Shown piece after piece: positions 48,642 through 57,640 of a stretch of 64,000 bases of DNA. Numbering within the stretch: position 1 is the stretch's first letter; the number at the start of each line of letters is the position of its first letter. The notes below the pieces were generated by a model. It saw nothing but the letters and a program-made list of their open reading frames with translations, was not told the DNA's origin and did no database searches. The position numbers and the translations under genes were made by a program. The stretch covers positions 1,984,001-2,048,000 of the forward strand of contig NZ_JAFDSS010000001.1 of the NCBI RefSeq assembly GCF_017831975.1. The letters are read 5' to 3'. Origin of the DNA: Microbacterium terrae (GTDB lineage Bacteria > Actinomycetota > Actinomycetes > Actinomycetales > Microbacteriaceae).

Positions 48642-48691
48642 CTCGCGTCGATTCGTCACATGACGACGCATCGAGCCGGTGATACCGCGGG

Positions 48692-49426
48692 TCAGCGCAC
48701 GATGAGCGTGCGGGCCAGCTCATCGACCTCGTCATCTGCCAGCCCGTGGGCGAGGAGATAGCCGCGGGGCGATCCGAACCGGGCGCGGAGGTCGCCGAGG
48801 AGTCCGCGCATCACGGGCGCCGGCGACCGCGTCGCGAGCTCCTCGATGTTGCGCGCTCGGGGGTGCATGGCGCTCAGGATCTCGACGACCCGCGCGTTGC
48901 GACGCGCGGGCAGCAGCGACTCGGTGCGCGCGTAGTCGGCGATCACCGCCTCTTCGTCGACACCCGCCGCGGCGAGTGCCAGGGCGACGGTCACCCCGGT
49001 GCGGTCCTTGCCCACCGTGCAGTGTACCAGCACCGGCTGCTCCTCGACGATGCCGCGCACGACGTCGACGACGCGGTCGGCCGCATCGTCGACGAGTCGG
49101 CGGTACATCTCGCTGAGCGGCACGTCCTCGGTGAAGAACGAGGCCACGGATCCGAGGAAGAGCGGGGTGCGCTGGGTCGTGGCGGCGAGACCCGCCGGCG
49201 TCGGCTCGTGCTCGACCTCGTCATCGGCTCGCAGGTCGATGATGCGGCGCAGGCCCAGAGAGCGGACGGCGTCTATGCCGGCGGGCGCCAGCCGCGCGAG
49301 GTTGCCCGAGCGGAACAGCACGCCGCCCCGTGTCGACCCCCCGGCCGCCGGGAGCCCGCCGACGTCACGGAAGTTGATCGCCCCGGCGATGTCGAGGGCG
49401 CCCGCTGCCGTGCCGTGTGCGTTCAC
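48692..49426 (-). CDS. Tyrosine-type protein phosphatase (MptpB-like)
   Basis: 244 residues. The active-site loop is VHCTVGKDRTG with Cys136, the C-x4-KDR form of MptpB/Y_phosphatase3 proteins, which also dephosphorylate phosphoinositides. An N-terminal INFRDVGGL and a helical lid region (about 75-115) are typical. No signal peptide seen, though homologues can be secreted. GTG start overlapping the AhpD-like gene by four bases. Confidence 0.88.
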   Translation of the reverse strand: MNAHGTAAGALDIAGAINFRDVGGLPAAGGSTRGGVLFRSGNLARLAPAGIDAVRSLGLRRIIDLRADDEVEHEPTPAGLAATTQRTPLFLGSVASFFTEDVPLSEMYRRLVDDAADRVVDVVRGIVEEQPVLVHCTVGKDRTGVTVALALAAAGVDEEAVIADYARTESLLPARRNARVVEILSAMHPRARNIEELATRSPAPVMRGLLGDLRARFGSPRGYLLAHGLADDEVDELARTLIVR

Positions 49427-49932
49427 CAGGCCTTGCCCGCAGCGGCGTCGCTGTCTTCGTCGGCCAGGTCGTCGCGCGGCGGCACCGCGTAGCGCCCCGC
49501 GATCGCGACGCGGTTGAACGCGTTGATCGACACCAGGATCCAGCTGAGTGCGACATACTCCTGCTCACTCAGGATGCCGCCGACATGGTTGTAGACATCG
49601 TCGGGAACGCCGTCCTCGTGGATGAAGACGTGCGCCTCGGCGAGCTCGAAGCTCGCCCGCTCACGGTCGCTGAACACCCCCGAGTCCCGCCACACCGGCA
49701 GCTGAGCGATCACATCGGCAGAGACCCCGGCTGCCACCGCACGCTCGACGTGCACGCGCACGCAGTAGGAGCATCCGTTGAGCTGCGACGCATGGATCTG
49801 CACCAGCTCCTTCAGGCGGGGCTCGATCCCCGCGGCGTCGGCGACCGCACCCACCGACTTCGAGAACTCGGCGAGCGCCTGGTACGCCGGGCGGGCCGAT
49901 CTCGACAGGTGCACACGACGCTCTTCGCTCAT
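49423..49932 (-). CDS. AhpD-like carboxymuconolactone decarboxylase-family protein
   Basis: 169 residues, all helical. The redox motif NGCSYCVRVHVERA places Cys54, Cys57 and His61 as in AhpD-type alkylhydroperoxidases, so a thiol peroxidase or disulfide-shuttle activity is likely. ATG at 49932 within the 63-base gap to the divergent hydrolase. Translationally coupled to the tyrosine phosphatase, hinting at a link between redox state and dephosphorylation. Confidence 0.85.
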   Translation of the reverse strand: MSEERRVHLSRSARPAYQALAEFSKSVGAVADAAGIEPRLKELVQIHASQLNGCSYCVRVHVERAVAAGVSADVIAQLPVWRDSGVFSDRERASFELAEAHVFIHEDGVPDDVYNHVGGILSEQEYVALSWILVSINAFNRVAIAGRYAVPPRDDLADEDSDAAAGKAW

Positions 49933-49983
49933 GCCCGCCAGCCTACCGACGACCACCCGGAGCCGGGCGGTGCACGACTGGGC

Positions 49984-49989
49984 CAGAAT
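49984..49989 (+). promoter_or_regulatory. -10-like element, apparently leaderless alpha/beta hydrolase
   Basis: CAGAAT six bases before the GTG at 49996; no ribosome site between them. Confidence 0.3.
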
Positions 49990-49995
49990 GGGCTC

Positions 49996-50937
49996 GTGAG
50001 CGAACCCGTCGATGAGTTCTCCTTCCTGCCCGAACAAGCCGCAGACGCCGGCATCGCCGGCCCCGTGCCGACGGGCGAGCGTCTGACTCTCACCCTCGAC
50101 GGCGGGCGCACGCTGAGCGCCCTGCGGTACGGAGACGCTCCCCCGCTCGTGACCTTCCTGCACGGCGCGGGACTCAATGCGCACACCTGGGACACCACGA
50201 TCCTCGCGCTCGGCCTCGCGGCACTCGCCATCGACCTGCCCGGCCACGGCGACTCGTCGTGGCGCGACGACATGGCCTACACGGCGCGACCGCTCGCCGC
50301 GGATGTCGCCGAGGGCATCGCCGCGTGGACGGATCGCCCGCAGCTGCTCGTCGGCCAATCGCTGGGCGGCCTCACCGCCGCCGCCCTGGCGGCTGCGCGG
50401 CCCGACCTGGTGCGCGAGCTCGTCGTCGTCGACATCACCCCGGGGGTCGATCCGAACGCCGGGCCGACCCAGATCCGCGACTTCTTCGCCGGTCCCACCG
50501 ACTGGGCGACCCGCGATGAGCTCGTCGACCGCGCCCTCGCGTTCGGACTCGGCGGAGGGACGCGCCGGAAGGCTGCGCGCGGGGTGTACTTCAACTCGCG
50601 CGTGCGGCCCGACGGTCGCGTCGAGTGGAAGCACCACTTCGCGCACCTCGCGAACACGACGGCGTCGAACCCCGCGGCGGCGGAGGCGACGGCGGCTCAG
50701 CAGGACGCGGTGGCCTCCGTGCTCGGCGAGTCCGGCTGGGACGACCTGGCGGCGGTCACGGCACCGACCACGCTGATCCGGGGCGAGCGGGGCTACGTCA
50801 CCGAGGCGGATGCGGCCGAGTTCACCCGGCGCCTGCCGACGGCATCCGTCCTCACCCTGCCCGCCGGACACAACGTTCAGGAAGACGCACCGCTCGATCT
50901 GGGGGCACTCCTCGCCCGACGCGCCGACGGCGAATGA
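49996..50937 (+). CDS. Alpha/beta-fold hydrolase
   Basis: 313 residues. Oxyanion region FLHGAGLNAHTWD, nucleophile elbow VGQSLGGLTAA, Asp region and terminal His in PAGHNVQEDAP complete the triad. No signal peptide. Ester, lactone or epoxide substrates are all possible. GTG start at 49996, probably leaderless. The ABC importer operon begins 168 bases downstream with its own promoter. Confidence 0.85.
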   Translation: MSEPVDEFSFLPEQAADAGIAGPVPTGERLTLTLDGGRTLSALRYGDAPPLVTFLHGAGLNAHTWDTTILALGLAALAIDLPGHGDSSWRDDMAYTARPLAADVAEGIAAWTDRPQLLVGQSLGGLTAAALAAARPDLVRELVVVDITPGVDPNAGPTQIRDFFAGPTDWATRDELVDRALAFGLGGGTRRKAARGVYFNSRVRPDGRVEWKHHFAHLANTTASNPAAAEATAAQQDAVASVLGESGWDDLAAVTAPTTLIRGERGYVTEADAAEFTRRLPTASVLTLPAGHNVQEDAPLDLGALLARRADGE

Positions 50938-50971
50938 GTGCCCTCCGGCGGGGCCCGAGGAAGGATTAACG

Positions 50972-50982
50972 CTTGTGTTTCG
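50972..50982. promoter_or_regulatory. Shared 11-base word upstream of the ABC importer
   Basis: CTTGTGTTTCG, exact reverse complement of 18077-18087 before cysK. It ends 39 bases before the -10 of this operon, further than at cysK (23 bases) and in the other orientation. Confidence 0.5.
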
Positions 50983-51019
50983 TTCCGGGTAGCTGGCTGC
51001 GCCCGGCACGCACGCGTTG

Positions 51020-51030
51020 CCTAGAGTTGT
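51020..51030 (+). promoter_or_regulatory. Promoter -10 region of the ABC importer operon
   Basis: CCTAGAGTTGT, identical to 18109-18119 before cysK, with TAGAGT at 51022-51027 as -10. The leader to the ATG at 51106 is about 70 bases and ends in CTCGAAAGGA, again like that of cysK (CTCGAAAGG). Confidence 0.55.
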
Positions 51031-51105
51031 CCCGCACCGGTTCGCCGCCTGCACAGAGCCCCGGCTGATCGCCCGACCCCGGCGCTCCGCCTCGAAAGGA
51101 CCCCC

Positions 51106-52614
51106 ATGCTCCGCCGCACCTCCCTCACCGCCGCCGCGCTGCTCGCCGCGGGCGCGCTGCTGCTGACCGCCTGCACCGGAGGCGGCGACACGGCGCCGAC
51201 CGAGACGGGCGAGCCCGACCCGTCGGCGCAGCTGACGGTGGGCCTCGTGCTGGAGCCGACGAACCTCGACATCCGCCACACCAGCGGCGCCGCCCTCGAG
51301 CAGATCCTGATCGACAACATCTACCAGGGCCTTGTCACCCGCACCGAGGACAACGAGATCGAGCCGGCGCTCGCGTCGGAGTACGAGATCTCGACGGACG
51401 GCCTCACGTACACGTTCACGCTGAACCCCGACATCACCTTCCACAGCGGCGACGCTCTCTCGGTCGACGACGTGGTGACCAGCTACACCGAGGTGAAAGA
51501 CGACGAGTCCCTCATCGGCCACGGCGACTTCGCCGGTGTGGCATCGATCGCCGCGGACGGCGACAGCACTGTCGTGATCACCCTCACAGAGCCCAACCAG
51601 AACTTCCTGTTCGCCCTCACCGGGCCCGCGGGCCTGGTGTTCAAGGCCGGCGACGAGACCGATCTGAAGACCGGCGCGAACGGCACAGGCCCGTTCCTCC
51701 TCGCGAACTGGATCCAGGGCGACAGCATCGAGCTGACCCGCAACGACGCCTACTGGGCAGACCCGGCCGGGGTCGCCGGGGTCGTGCTGCAGTACATCCC
51801 CGACTTCACGGCGGGTGTGAACGCGGCCCTCGACGGCAGCCTCGACGTGCTCACCGCCGTCGACCCGAACCTCGCCCCGCAGCTCGACGGCGAGTCCGGG
51901 TTCACACTCACCACGGGAAAGACCACCGACAAGGGCACGCTCGCGTTCAACAACGCGAAGGCGCCCCTCGACGACGTGCGCGTGCGCGAGGCGCTGCGCC
52001 TCGCCATCAACCACGACGAGCTGGTCGCAGCGATCGGCGCGGGCCAGCCGATGTACGGTCCCATCCCCGAGCTCGACCCCGGCTACGAAGACCTCTCTGA
52101 CGTGGTCGGCTACGACCCCGACCGGGCGCGCGAGCTGCTCGACGAGGCCGGCGTCGACGACCTCGACCTCACCCTCACGATCCCCTCGTTCTACGGCACG
52201 ACTGTCGCGCAGGTGCTCGTCTCGGACTTCAACGAGGTCGGCGTCACCCTGGAGGTCAACCAGGTCGAGTTCGCCACCTGGCTGCAGGACGTGTACACCA
52301 ACAAGGACTACGACCTGAGCTTCGTGCTGCACGTCGAGCCGCGCGACTTCGGCAACTTCGCGAACCCCGACTACTACTTCCAGTACGACAACACCGAGGT
52401 TCAAGAGCTGTACGCCGAGGCTCTGGCGACGGTGGATGCCGACGAGTCGGCGGCGCTGCTCGCGGAGGCCGCGCGCATCGTGTCGGAGGACCACGCCGCC
52501 GACTGGCTGTACAACGGTGCGACCCTCACCGCCGTCGGCACCGGAGTCGCGGGCTTCCCGGTCGACTCGATCAATTCGCGACTCGACCTGTCGGGTGTGA
52601 CGGTCGCGGAGTGA
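51106..52614 (+). CDS. Oligopeptide-type ABC importer, substrate-binding lipoprotein
   Basis: 502 residues, SBP family 5. Lipoprotein signal with lipobox LLLTAC, Cys23 as the lipidated residue, then GLVLEPTNLDIRHT, ILIDNIYQGLVTR and the family ANGTGPFLL segment. Family 5 proteins bind peptides, glutathione, nickel or opines. The cleft residues do not identify the ligand; the promoter words shared with cysK argue for a sulfur-containing ligand (inference). First of five genes joined by 4-base overlaps. Confidence 0.92.
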   Translation: MLRRTSLTAAALLAAGALLLTACTGGGDTAPTETGEPDPSAQLTVGLVLEPTNLDIRHTSGAALEQILIDNIYQGLVTRTEDNEIEPALASEYEISTDGLTYTFTLNPDITFHSGDALSVDDVVTSYTEVKDDESLIGHGDFAGVASIAADGDSTVVITLTEPNQNFLFALTGPAGLVFKAGDETDLKTGANGTGPFLLANWIQGDSIELTRNDAYWADPAGVAGVVLQYIPDFTAGVNAALDGSLDVLTAVDPNLAPQLDGESGFTLTTGKTTDKGTLAFNNAKAPLDDVRVREALRLAINHDELVAAIGAGQPMYGPIPELDPGYEDLSDVVGYDPDRARELLDEAGVDDLDLTLTIPSFYGTTVAQVLVSDFNEVGVTLEVNQVEFATWLQDVYTNKDYDLSFVLHVEPRDFGNFANPDYYFQYDNTEVQELYAEALATVDADESAALLAEAARIVSEDHAADWLYNGATLTAVGTGVAGFPVDSINSRLDLSGVTVAE

Positions 52615-53561
52615 TCCGCGACACGCTGGCGCGACTGGCCCTGCTGCTGGTGGGGCTGATCGTCGCCAGCGTGCTCATCTTCCTCACCCTGCGGGTGCTG
52701 CCCGGCGACGTCGCCCAGCTGATCGCCGGCACCGACGGAACCCCCGCACAGGTCGCAGCGATCCGGGAGCGCCTCGGTCTCGACGAGCCGCTCCCGGCGC
52801 AGTACCTCGACTGGATCGGCGGAGTGCTGCGCGGTGACTTCGGCACGTCGCTGCTCACCGGCACGCCGGTGATGGACGAGCTGCTCCAGAAGGCCGCGGT
52901 CACCGTGCCGCTGGGTGTCATGGCGATGGTCGTCGCCCTGCTGATCGCCTTCCCGTTCGGCGTGCTCTCGGCGATGGCGCGCGGGCGCGCGTCGGGGACC
53001 GCCCTGAACGTCGGCGCGCAGGCCCTGGCCGCCGTTCCCGTCGTGTGGGCGGGGATGATGCTGATCGTCGTCTTCGCGGTGTGGCTCGGGTGGCTGCCGG
53101 CGCAGGGGTTCCCGCGGTCGGGCTGGGACGACCCCGCGGCGGCCGTCCGCGCCCTCCTCCTCCCCGCCCTCACGATCGGCATCGTCGAGGGCGCGATGCT
53201 GCTCCGGTTCGTCCGCAGCGCGACGCTTCAGGCGGTGGGCGAGGACTTCGTCCGCACCGCGGCAGCCAAAGGACTCACCCGGAACGCGGCGCTCGTGCGC
53301 CACGGCCTGCCGACCGTGGGACTCTCGGTGATCACCGTGCTCGGCCTGCAGGTCGCGGGGATCGTCGTGGGCGCGGTGGTGATCGAACAGCTGTTCACCC
53401 TCCCCGGGATCGGACGGATGCTCGTCACCGACGTGGGCGCCCGCGATCTGCCGAAGGTGCAGGGCGAGCTCCTCGCGCTGACCGGGTTCGTGCTGATCGT
53501 CGGGTTCGTCGTCGACCTGGTCCACCGCGTTCTCGACCCTCGCCAGCGGGAGGCGACATGA
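52611..53561 (+). CDS. Oligopeptide-type ABC importer, permease (DppB/OppB-like)
   Basis: 316 residues, six membrane helices. RIRERLGLDEPLPAQY-type N-terminal region (IRERLGLDEPLPAQYLDWI), the EAA loop EDFVRTAAAKGLTRNAALVRH and VVIEQLFTLPGIGRM are typical of DppB. GTG start overlapping the binding-protein stop (GTGA) and its own stop overlaps the next permease (ATGA). Confidence 0.92.
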   Translation: MIRDTLARLALLLVGLIVASVLIFLTLRVLPGDVAQLIAGTDGTPAQVAAIRERLGLDEPLPAQYLDWIGGVLRGDFGTSLLTGTPVMDELLQKAAVTVPLGVMAMVVALLIAFPFGVLSAMARGRASGTALNVGAQALAAVPVVWAGMMLIVVFAVWLGWLPAQGFPRSGWDDPAAAVRALLLPALTIGIVEGAMLLRFVRSATLQAVGEDFVRTAAAKGLTRNAALVRHGLPTVGLSVITVLGLQVAGIVVGAVVIEQLFTLPGIGRMLVTDVGARDLPKVQGELLALTGFVLIVGFVVDLVHRVLDPRQREAT

Positions 53562-54454
53562 GCACCCCGGAGCCCGGCACGCGCCCCGGCTGGCTGCCGC
53601 GCCTGTGGTCGCTGTCGACCGGGCGATTCGGCATCGTCGTCGTCATCGTGATCGTCGCCACCGCGCTCGTGTCGCTCGTCTGGACCCCCTTCGACCCCCG
53701 GCAGGTCGATATCGCCAACCGGTGGGGCTCACCGGGCTGGCCGCACCTGCTCGGCACCGACGGGTCGGGCCGCGACATGCTGAGCCTCATCATGGCCGGC
53801 GCTCGCACCACCGTCGTGGTCGCCGTCGGCGCGAGCGTCGTGGCGACGACCATCGGCATCGCCCTCGCCGCCCTCGGCGCCCTCACCACGCGCTGGGTGC
53901 GCGAGTCGGTCGCCGTGCTCGTCGACATCCTCATCGCGTTCCCGGTGCTCATCATCGCGATGATGCTCTCGGCCGTCTGGGGCGGGTCGCTGTGGGTGGT
54001 GATCTGGTCGGTCGGGATCGGCTTCGGCGTGAACATCGCCCGTGTCACGCGCCCGGAGCTGCGCCGGGTCCTGCACAGCGACTTCGTGCTCGCCGGGCGC
54101 GCGTCGGGGCTCACCCCCGGGCAGAACCTGGTGCACCACCTGCTCCCGAACGTCGCGCCCGTGTTCATCGTGCAGCTGTCGTGGGCGATGGCGGTCGCCG
54201 TGCTCGCCGAGGCTGGGCTGTCGTACCTCGGCTTCGGCGCACCGGTGACCGAGCCGTCGTGGGGGGTGCTCCTCGCCGACGTGCAGCGCTACATCACCCT
54301 GCATCCGCTCTCGGTCCTCTGGCCGGGCCTGGCCATCACGATCACGGTCCTGGGGCTCAACCTGCTGGGCGACGGTCTGCGCGAAGCGACCGACCCGACG
54401 CTGACGGGCCGCCGCGGCGCGGCGCGCTCGCACGTTCCGGAGGTGGTCGCGTGA
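53558..54454 (+). CDS. Oligopeptide-type ABC importer, permease (DppC/OppC-like)
   Basis: 298 residues, six membrane helices. LLGTDGSGRDMLSLIMAGAR and the EAA loop FVLAGRASGLTPGQNLVHHLLPN followed by EAGLSYLGFG are DppC signatures. A 25-residue cytoplasmic N-terminus precedes the first helix. Overlaps neighbours by four bases on each side. Confidence 0.92.
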   Translation: MSTPEPGTRPGWLPRLWSLSTGRFGIVVVIVIVATALVSLVWTPFDPRQVDIANRWGSPGWPHLLGTDGSGRDMLSLIMAGARTTVVVAVGASVVATTIGIALAALGALTTRWVRESVAVLVDILIAFPVLIIAMMLSAVWGGSLWVVIWSVGIGFGVNIARVTRPELRRVLHSDFVLAGRASGLTPGQNLVHHLLPNVAPVFIVQLSWAMAVAVLAEAGLSYLGFGAPVTEPSWGVLLADVQRYITLHPLSVLWPGLAITITVLGLNLLGDGLREATDPTLTGRRGAARSHVPEVVA

Positions 54455-55239
54455 GTCTCGCCGTCGAGGGGCTCGTCGTCGAGATCGACGGCCGACGCGT
54501 GGTGGACGGGGTTTCGTTCGCCGTGCCCGACGGTGCACGGGTGGGCATCATCGGCGAGTCCGGCTCCGGCAAGTCGATGACGGCACTCGCGATCCTCGGC
54601 CTCCTCCCCGCCGCGGCGACTGCGAGCGGCAGCATCCGCTGGAACGGGCGCGAGCTGATCGGGCTGCCCGACCGCGAGCTCGCCGGGCTCCGCGGCGACG
54701 ACATCGGGATCGTCTTCCAGGAGCCGCGTACCGCGCTCAACCCGATCCGCACCGTCGGACGGCAGATCGCCGAGTCGGTCCGCATCCACGAGCGACTGTC
54801 GAGGAGGGATGCCGCGGCCCGGGCGGTCGACGAGGCTCGGCGTGTCGCGCTGCCCGACCCCGACCGCATCGTCGCGCGCTACCCGCATCAGCTCTCGGGC
54901 GGTCAGCGCCAACGCGTCGCGATAGCCATGGCGCTCGCCTGCCGGCCGCGACTGCTGCTGGCCGACGAGCCGACCACCGCCCTCGACGTGACGATCCAGG
55001 CGGAGATCCTCGAGCTGCTGCTGTCGCTCGCGGAGGACGACGGGATGTCGCTGGTGTTCATCACCCACGACCTCGCCGTGCTCTCGCAGATCGCCACCCA
55101 CGGCGTGGTGCTCGAAGCCGGGCGGGTGGTCGAGGACGCCCCGGTGTCGACCCTGCTGACCGCCCCGGCGTCGCCGGTCACGCAGGGCCTGCTGCGCGAC
55201 GCGACAGCGACGCTGTGGCGACCGGGAGGCATCGCATGA
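54451..55239 (+). CDS. Oligopeptide-type ABC importer, ATPase (DppD/OppD-like)
   Basis: 262 residues. Walker [10 protein letters not shown]-loop [10 protein letters not shown], signature LSGGQRQR, Walker [13 protein letters not shown], His switch ITHD. Shorter than usual DppD (about 330): the C-terminal oligopeptide/dipeptide extension, which in relatives carries an iron-sulfur Cys motif, is lacking. GTG start. Confidence 0.93.
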   Translation: MSLAVEGLVVEIDGRRVVDGVSFAVPDGARVGIIGESGSGKSMTALAILGLLPAAATASGSIRWNGRELIGLPDRELAGLRGDDIGIVFQEPRTALNPIRTVGRQIAESVRIHERLSRRDAAARAVDEARRVALPDPDRIVARYPHQLSGGQRQRVAIAMALACRPRLLLADEPTTALDVTIQAEILELLLSLAEDDGMSLVFITHDLAVLSQIATHGVVLEAGRVVEDAPVSTLLTAPASPVTQGLLRDATATLWRPGGIA

Positions 55240-56051
55240 GCGACATCCTGCTGAGCGCCCGCGGCCTCTCACGCCGCTACCCCGCGCCGCGGACGCGCCT
55301 GTTCGACAAGCGGCAGTTCACCGTCGGCCTCGAAGACGCCGACATCGACGTGCGCGCGGGCAGCGCCGTGGGGATCATCGGCGAATCGGGCTCGGGCAAG
55401 TCGACGCTGGTGCGGCTGCTCCTCGCACTCGACTCCCCCACGTCCGGCACAGTGGAGTTCGACGGGCGGCCCGTCGACGCCTCGGCCTCGGCGCGGTCGC
55501 TGCACTGGCTCCGCCGCCAGACCGGCATCGTGTTCCAGGACCCGTATGCGTCGCTCGACCCGCGGATGAGCGTCGGCCGCATCGTCGCCGAGCCGCTGCG
55601 GGCCCTCGGCATCGACGGAGACCGCCGCGCGCGCGTGCGCGAGGTGCTCGAAGACGTGGGCCTCGAACCCGAGATGGCTGCGAGGTTCCCCCACGAGTTC
55701 TCGGGCGGGCAGCGTCAGCGCATCGCGATCGCCCGGGCCGTCGCGCACCGGCCCCGCCTGCTCATCGGCGACGAGCCGCTCTCGGCGCTCGACGTCACCG
55801 TCCGCGCCCAGATCCTCGAGCTGCTCGCCGAGCTGCGCGTGCGCGACGGACTCACCCTCGTGATGGTCTCGCACGACATCGGCGTCGTGCAGAACCTGTG
55901 CGACGAGGTGGTCGTCATGAAGGACGGACGCATCGTCGAGGAAGGCCCGACCGAGAAGGTGCTGCTGCAGCCGCAGGTGTCGTACACGCGACGCCTCCTC
56001 GCCTCGATCCCGGTCATCGACCGCGGCGGCTCCGCAGCCGACGGCGCCTGA
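55236..56051 (+). CDS. Oligopeptide-type ABC importer, ATPase (DppF/OppF-like)
   Basis: 271 residues. Walker [21 protein letters not shown], signature FSGGQRQR, Walker [13 protein letters not shown], switch VSHD. The C-terminal extension is also reduced. Both ATPases have intact catalytic Glu and His, so two active sites are expected. Ends in a hairpin that overlaps its stop codon. Confidence 0.93.
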   Translation: MSDILLSARGLSRRYPAPRTRLFDKRQFTVGLEDADIDVRAGSAVGIIGESGSGKSTLVRLLLALDSPTSGTVEFDGRPVDASASARSLHWLRRQTGIVFQDPYASLDPRMSVGRIVAEPLRALGIDGDRRARVREVLEDVGLEPEMAARFPHEFSGGQRQRIAIARAVAHRPRLLIGDEPLSALDVTVRAQILELLAELRVRDGLTLVMVSHDIGVVQNLCDEVVVMKDGRIVEEGPTEKVLLQPQVSYTRRLLASIPVIDRGGSAADGA

Positions 56052-56075
56052 TTCCGCGGCGCCGGATCAGGCGCC
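56043..56075 (+). terminator. Terminator of the ABC importer operon
   Basis: GGCGCCTGAT (56043-56052) pairs with ATCAGGCGCC (56066-56075), with further imperfect pairing inside; the stop codon lies in the left arm. No T run. Confidence 0.5.
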
Positions 56076-56130
56076 GCCGCGGCACCGCGCCGGTCGGCGG
56101 CGCGTCGGCGCTCACGTCGGCGGGTGCCGC

Positions 56131-56136
56131 TAGCCT
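56131..56136 (+). promoter_or_regulatory. -10 element, apparently leaderless M4 protease gene
   Basis: TAGCCT six bases before the ATG at 56143. Confidence 0.4.
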
Positions 56137-56142
56137 CGGAGC

Positions 56143-57204
56143 ATGGTGCACGCGATCGTCCCCCCGTATCTGCTCGCCCGCATCGCCGCCGCGCAGGAGC
56201 CGCACCTGGCGCGCGCCGCCGAGGCCGCGCGGCAGACCCTGGCCGCCCCGCGCGAGTACCGCCCGGAGCGTTCACGGCTGCGCCTCTCGATCGAAGACGG
56301 AGGCACGCTCGTCGTCGAGGCGACGCCCGCACCCGATCGCGAGATCAGCGACGCCGAGCGTCGCGAGGTGCTTCCCGGCACGCGGGTGCGGGGTGAAGAC
56401 GACCCCGCGACCGGCGACGACGCGGTCGACGAGGCGTTCGACGGGCTGGGTGCGACCTTCGACTTCCTCTGGGACGCCTTCGACCGCAACTCCCTCGACG
56501 GGGTCGGCGGCACGCTCCACGCCACGGTCCACTACGGCCGCGACTACGACAACGCGTTCTGGAACGGCGAGCGCATGGTGTTCGGCGACGGCGACGGCGA
56601 GATCTTCACGGGCTTCACGGGATCGCTCACCGTGATCGCGCACGAACTCGCCCACGGCGTCATCGAAGACGAGGGCGGCCTGGTCTACCGCGACCAGTCC
56701 GGTGCGCTCAACGAGTCGATCGCCGACGTGTTCGGCGTGCTGGCCGAGCAGCACCACCTGGGGCAGACCGCCGACCAGGCGTCGTGGCTGGTCGGCGCCG
56801 GCATCTTCACCGACCAGGTGCAGGGCACGGCACTGCGCTCGCTCAGCGCACCGGGAACCGCGTACGACGACGACGTGCTCGGCCGCGACCCGCAGCCGGC
56901 GCACATGCGCGACTTCGTGGCGACCCGCAGCGACAACGGCGGAGTGCACATCAACTCGGGCATCCCGAACAAGGCCTTCCACCTCGTGGCGACCGCTCTC
57001 GGCGGTCATGCGTGGGAGCGGGCCGGGCTCATCTGGTACCGGGCGATCACCGGAGATCTGTCCCCCACCGCGGACTTCGCGGCGTTCGCGGCGGCCACCC
57101 TGGCCGCTGCGGCGGCGGAGTACGGTGAGGAGTCGGAGGAGGTCGCCGCCGTCCGCGCCGGTTGGACGGGCGTCGGCGTCATCGACGATGGACCCACTGC
57201 CTGA
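56143..57204 (+). CDS. M4-family metallopeptidase (protealysin-like)
   Basis: 353 residues without signal peptide. It begins with the short protealysin-type propeptide, MVHAIVPPYLLARIA, then the thermolysin fold: zinc site HELAH at 167-171, third ligand Glu191 in LNESIAD, and the catalytic His in NGGVHINSGIPNKAFH near 272. Protealysin-like enzymes act inside the cell or are exported by unusual routes. The gene overlaps the following inhibitor gene by 17 bases. Complete catalytic set, so an active enzyme is expected. Confidence 0.92.
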   Translation: MVHAIVPPYLLARIAAAQEPHLARAAEAARQTLAAPREYRPERSRLRLSIEDGGTLVVEATPAPDREISDAERREVLPGTRVRGEDDPATGDDAVDEAFDGLGATFDFLWDAFDRNSLDGVGGTLHATVHYGRDYDNAFWNGERMVFGDGDGEIFTGFTGSLTVIAHELAHGVIEDEGGLVYRDQSGALNESIADVFGVLAEQHHLGQTADQASWLVGAGIFTDQVQGTALRSLSAPGTAYDDDVLGRDPQPAHMRDFVATRSDNGGVHINSGIPNKAFHLVATALGGHAWERAGLIWYRAITGDLSPTADFAAFAAATLAAAAAEYGEESEEVAAVRAGWTGVGVIDDGPTA

Positions 57205-57601
57205 CCCCGCCCGCCCCGGCGACGCATCGGCGATCGCCGGATCAGGTGCGCACGAAGACCGGAGCGCTTCGACCTACGACGAGATCGTCGTCGTCGTGGT
57301 GCGCTCGGGCGGAATCGCCGGGCTCACCCGTGAGTGGCGAGCCGAGCCCCCGCCCGCGCAGGCCCCCGACTGGGCGAGCCTCATCGAGCAGTGCCCGTGG
57401 GATGCGGCAGCCGCCCCGCGCTCGGGCGCGGCCTCACCGGGGGCGGACCGGTTCGTCTGGGACGTGCAGGCCCGGTGCGGCGGCGACGAGCGGGGCGCCG
57501 AACTCGGCGACGCCGACGTGGTCGGTCCGTGGGAGCGTCTCATCGACGCGGTGCGCGACTTCGGGCGCGCACCGGAGTCTCTGCCGCCGCGCCCGCATTG
57601 A
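57188..57601 (+). CDS. Emfourin-type protealysin inhibitor
   Basis: 137 residues. After a 30-residue variable start, YDEIVVVVVRSGGIAGLTREWRAEP, the CPW segment and a C-terminal ERLIDAVRDFG match the pattern of emfourin, the slow tight-binding inhibitor encoded next to protealysin in Serratia. The start at 57188 lies inside the protease gene (17-base overlap, different frame), so the two are made together. No signal peptide, consistent with keeping the protease in check in the cytoplasm. Confidence 0.8.
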   Translation: MDPLPDPARPGDASAIAGSGAHEDRSASTYDEIVVVVVRSGGIAGLTREWRAEPPPAQAPDWASLIEQCPWDAAAAPRSGAASPGADRFVWDVQARCGGDERGAELGDADVVGPWERLIDAVRDFGRAPESLPPRPH

Positions 57602-57640
57602 GCGACCGCAGGATCGACTCCCGCGGAGAGGCCGCGGAGG

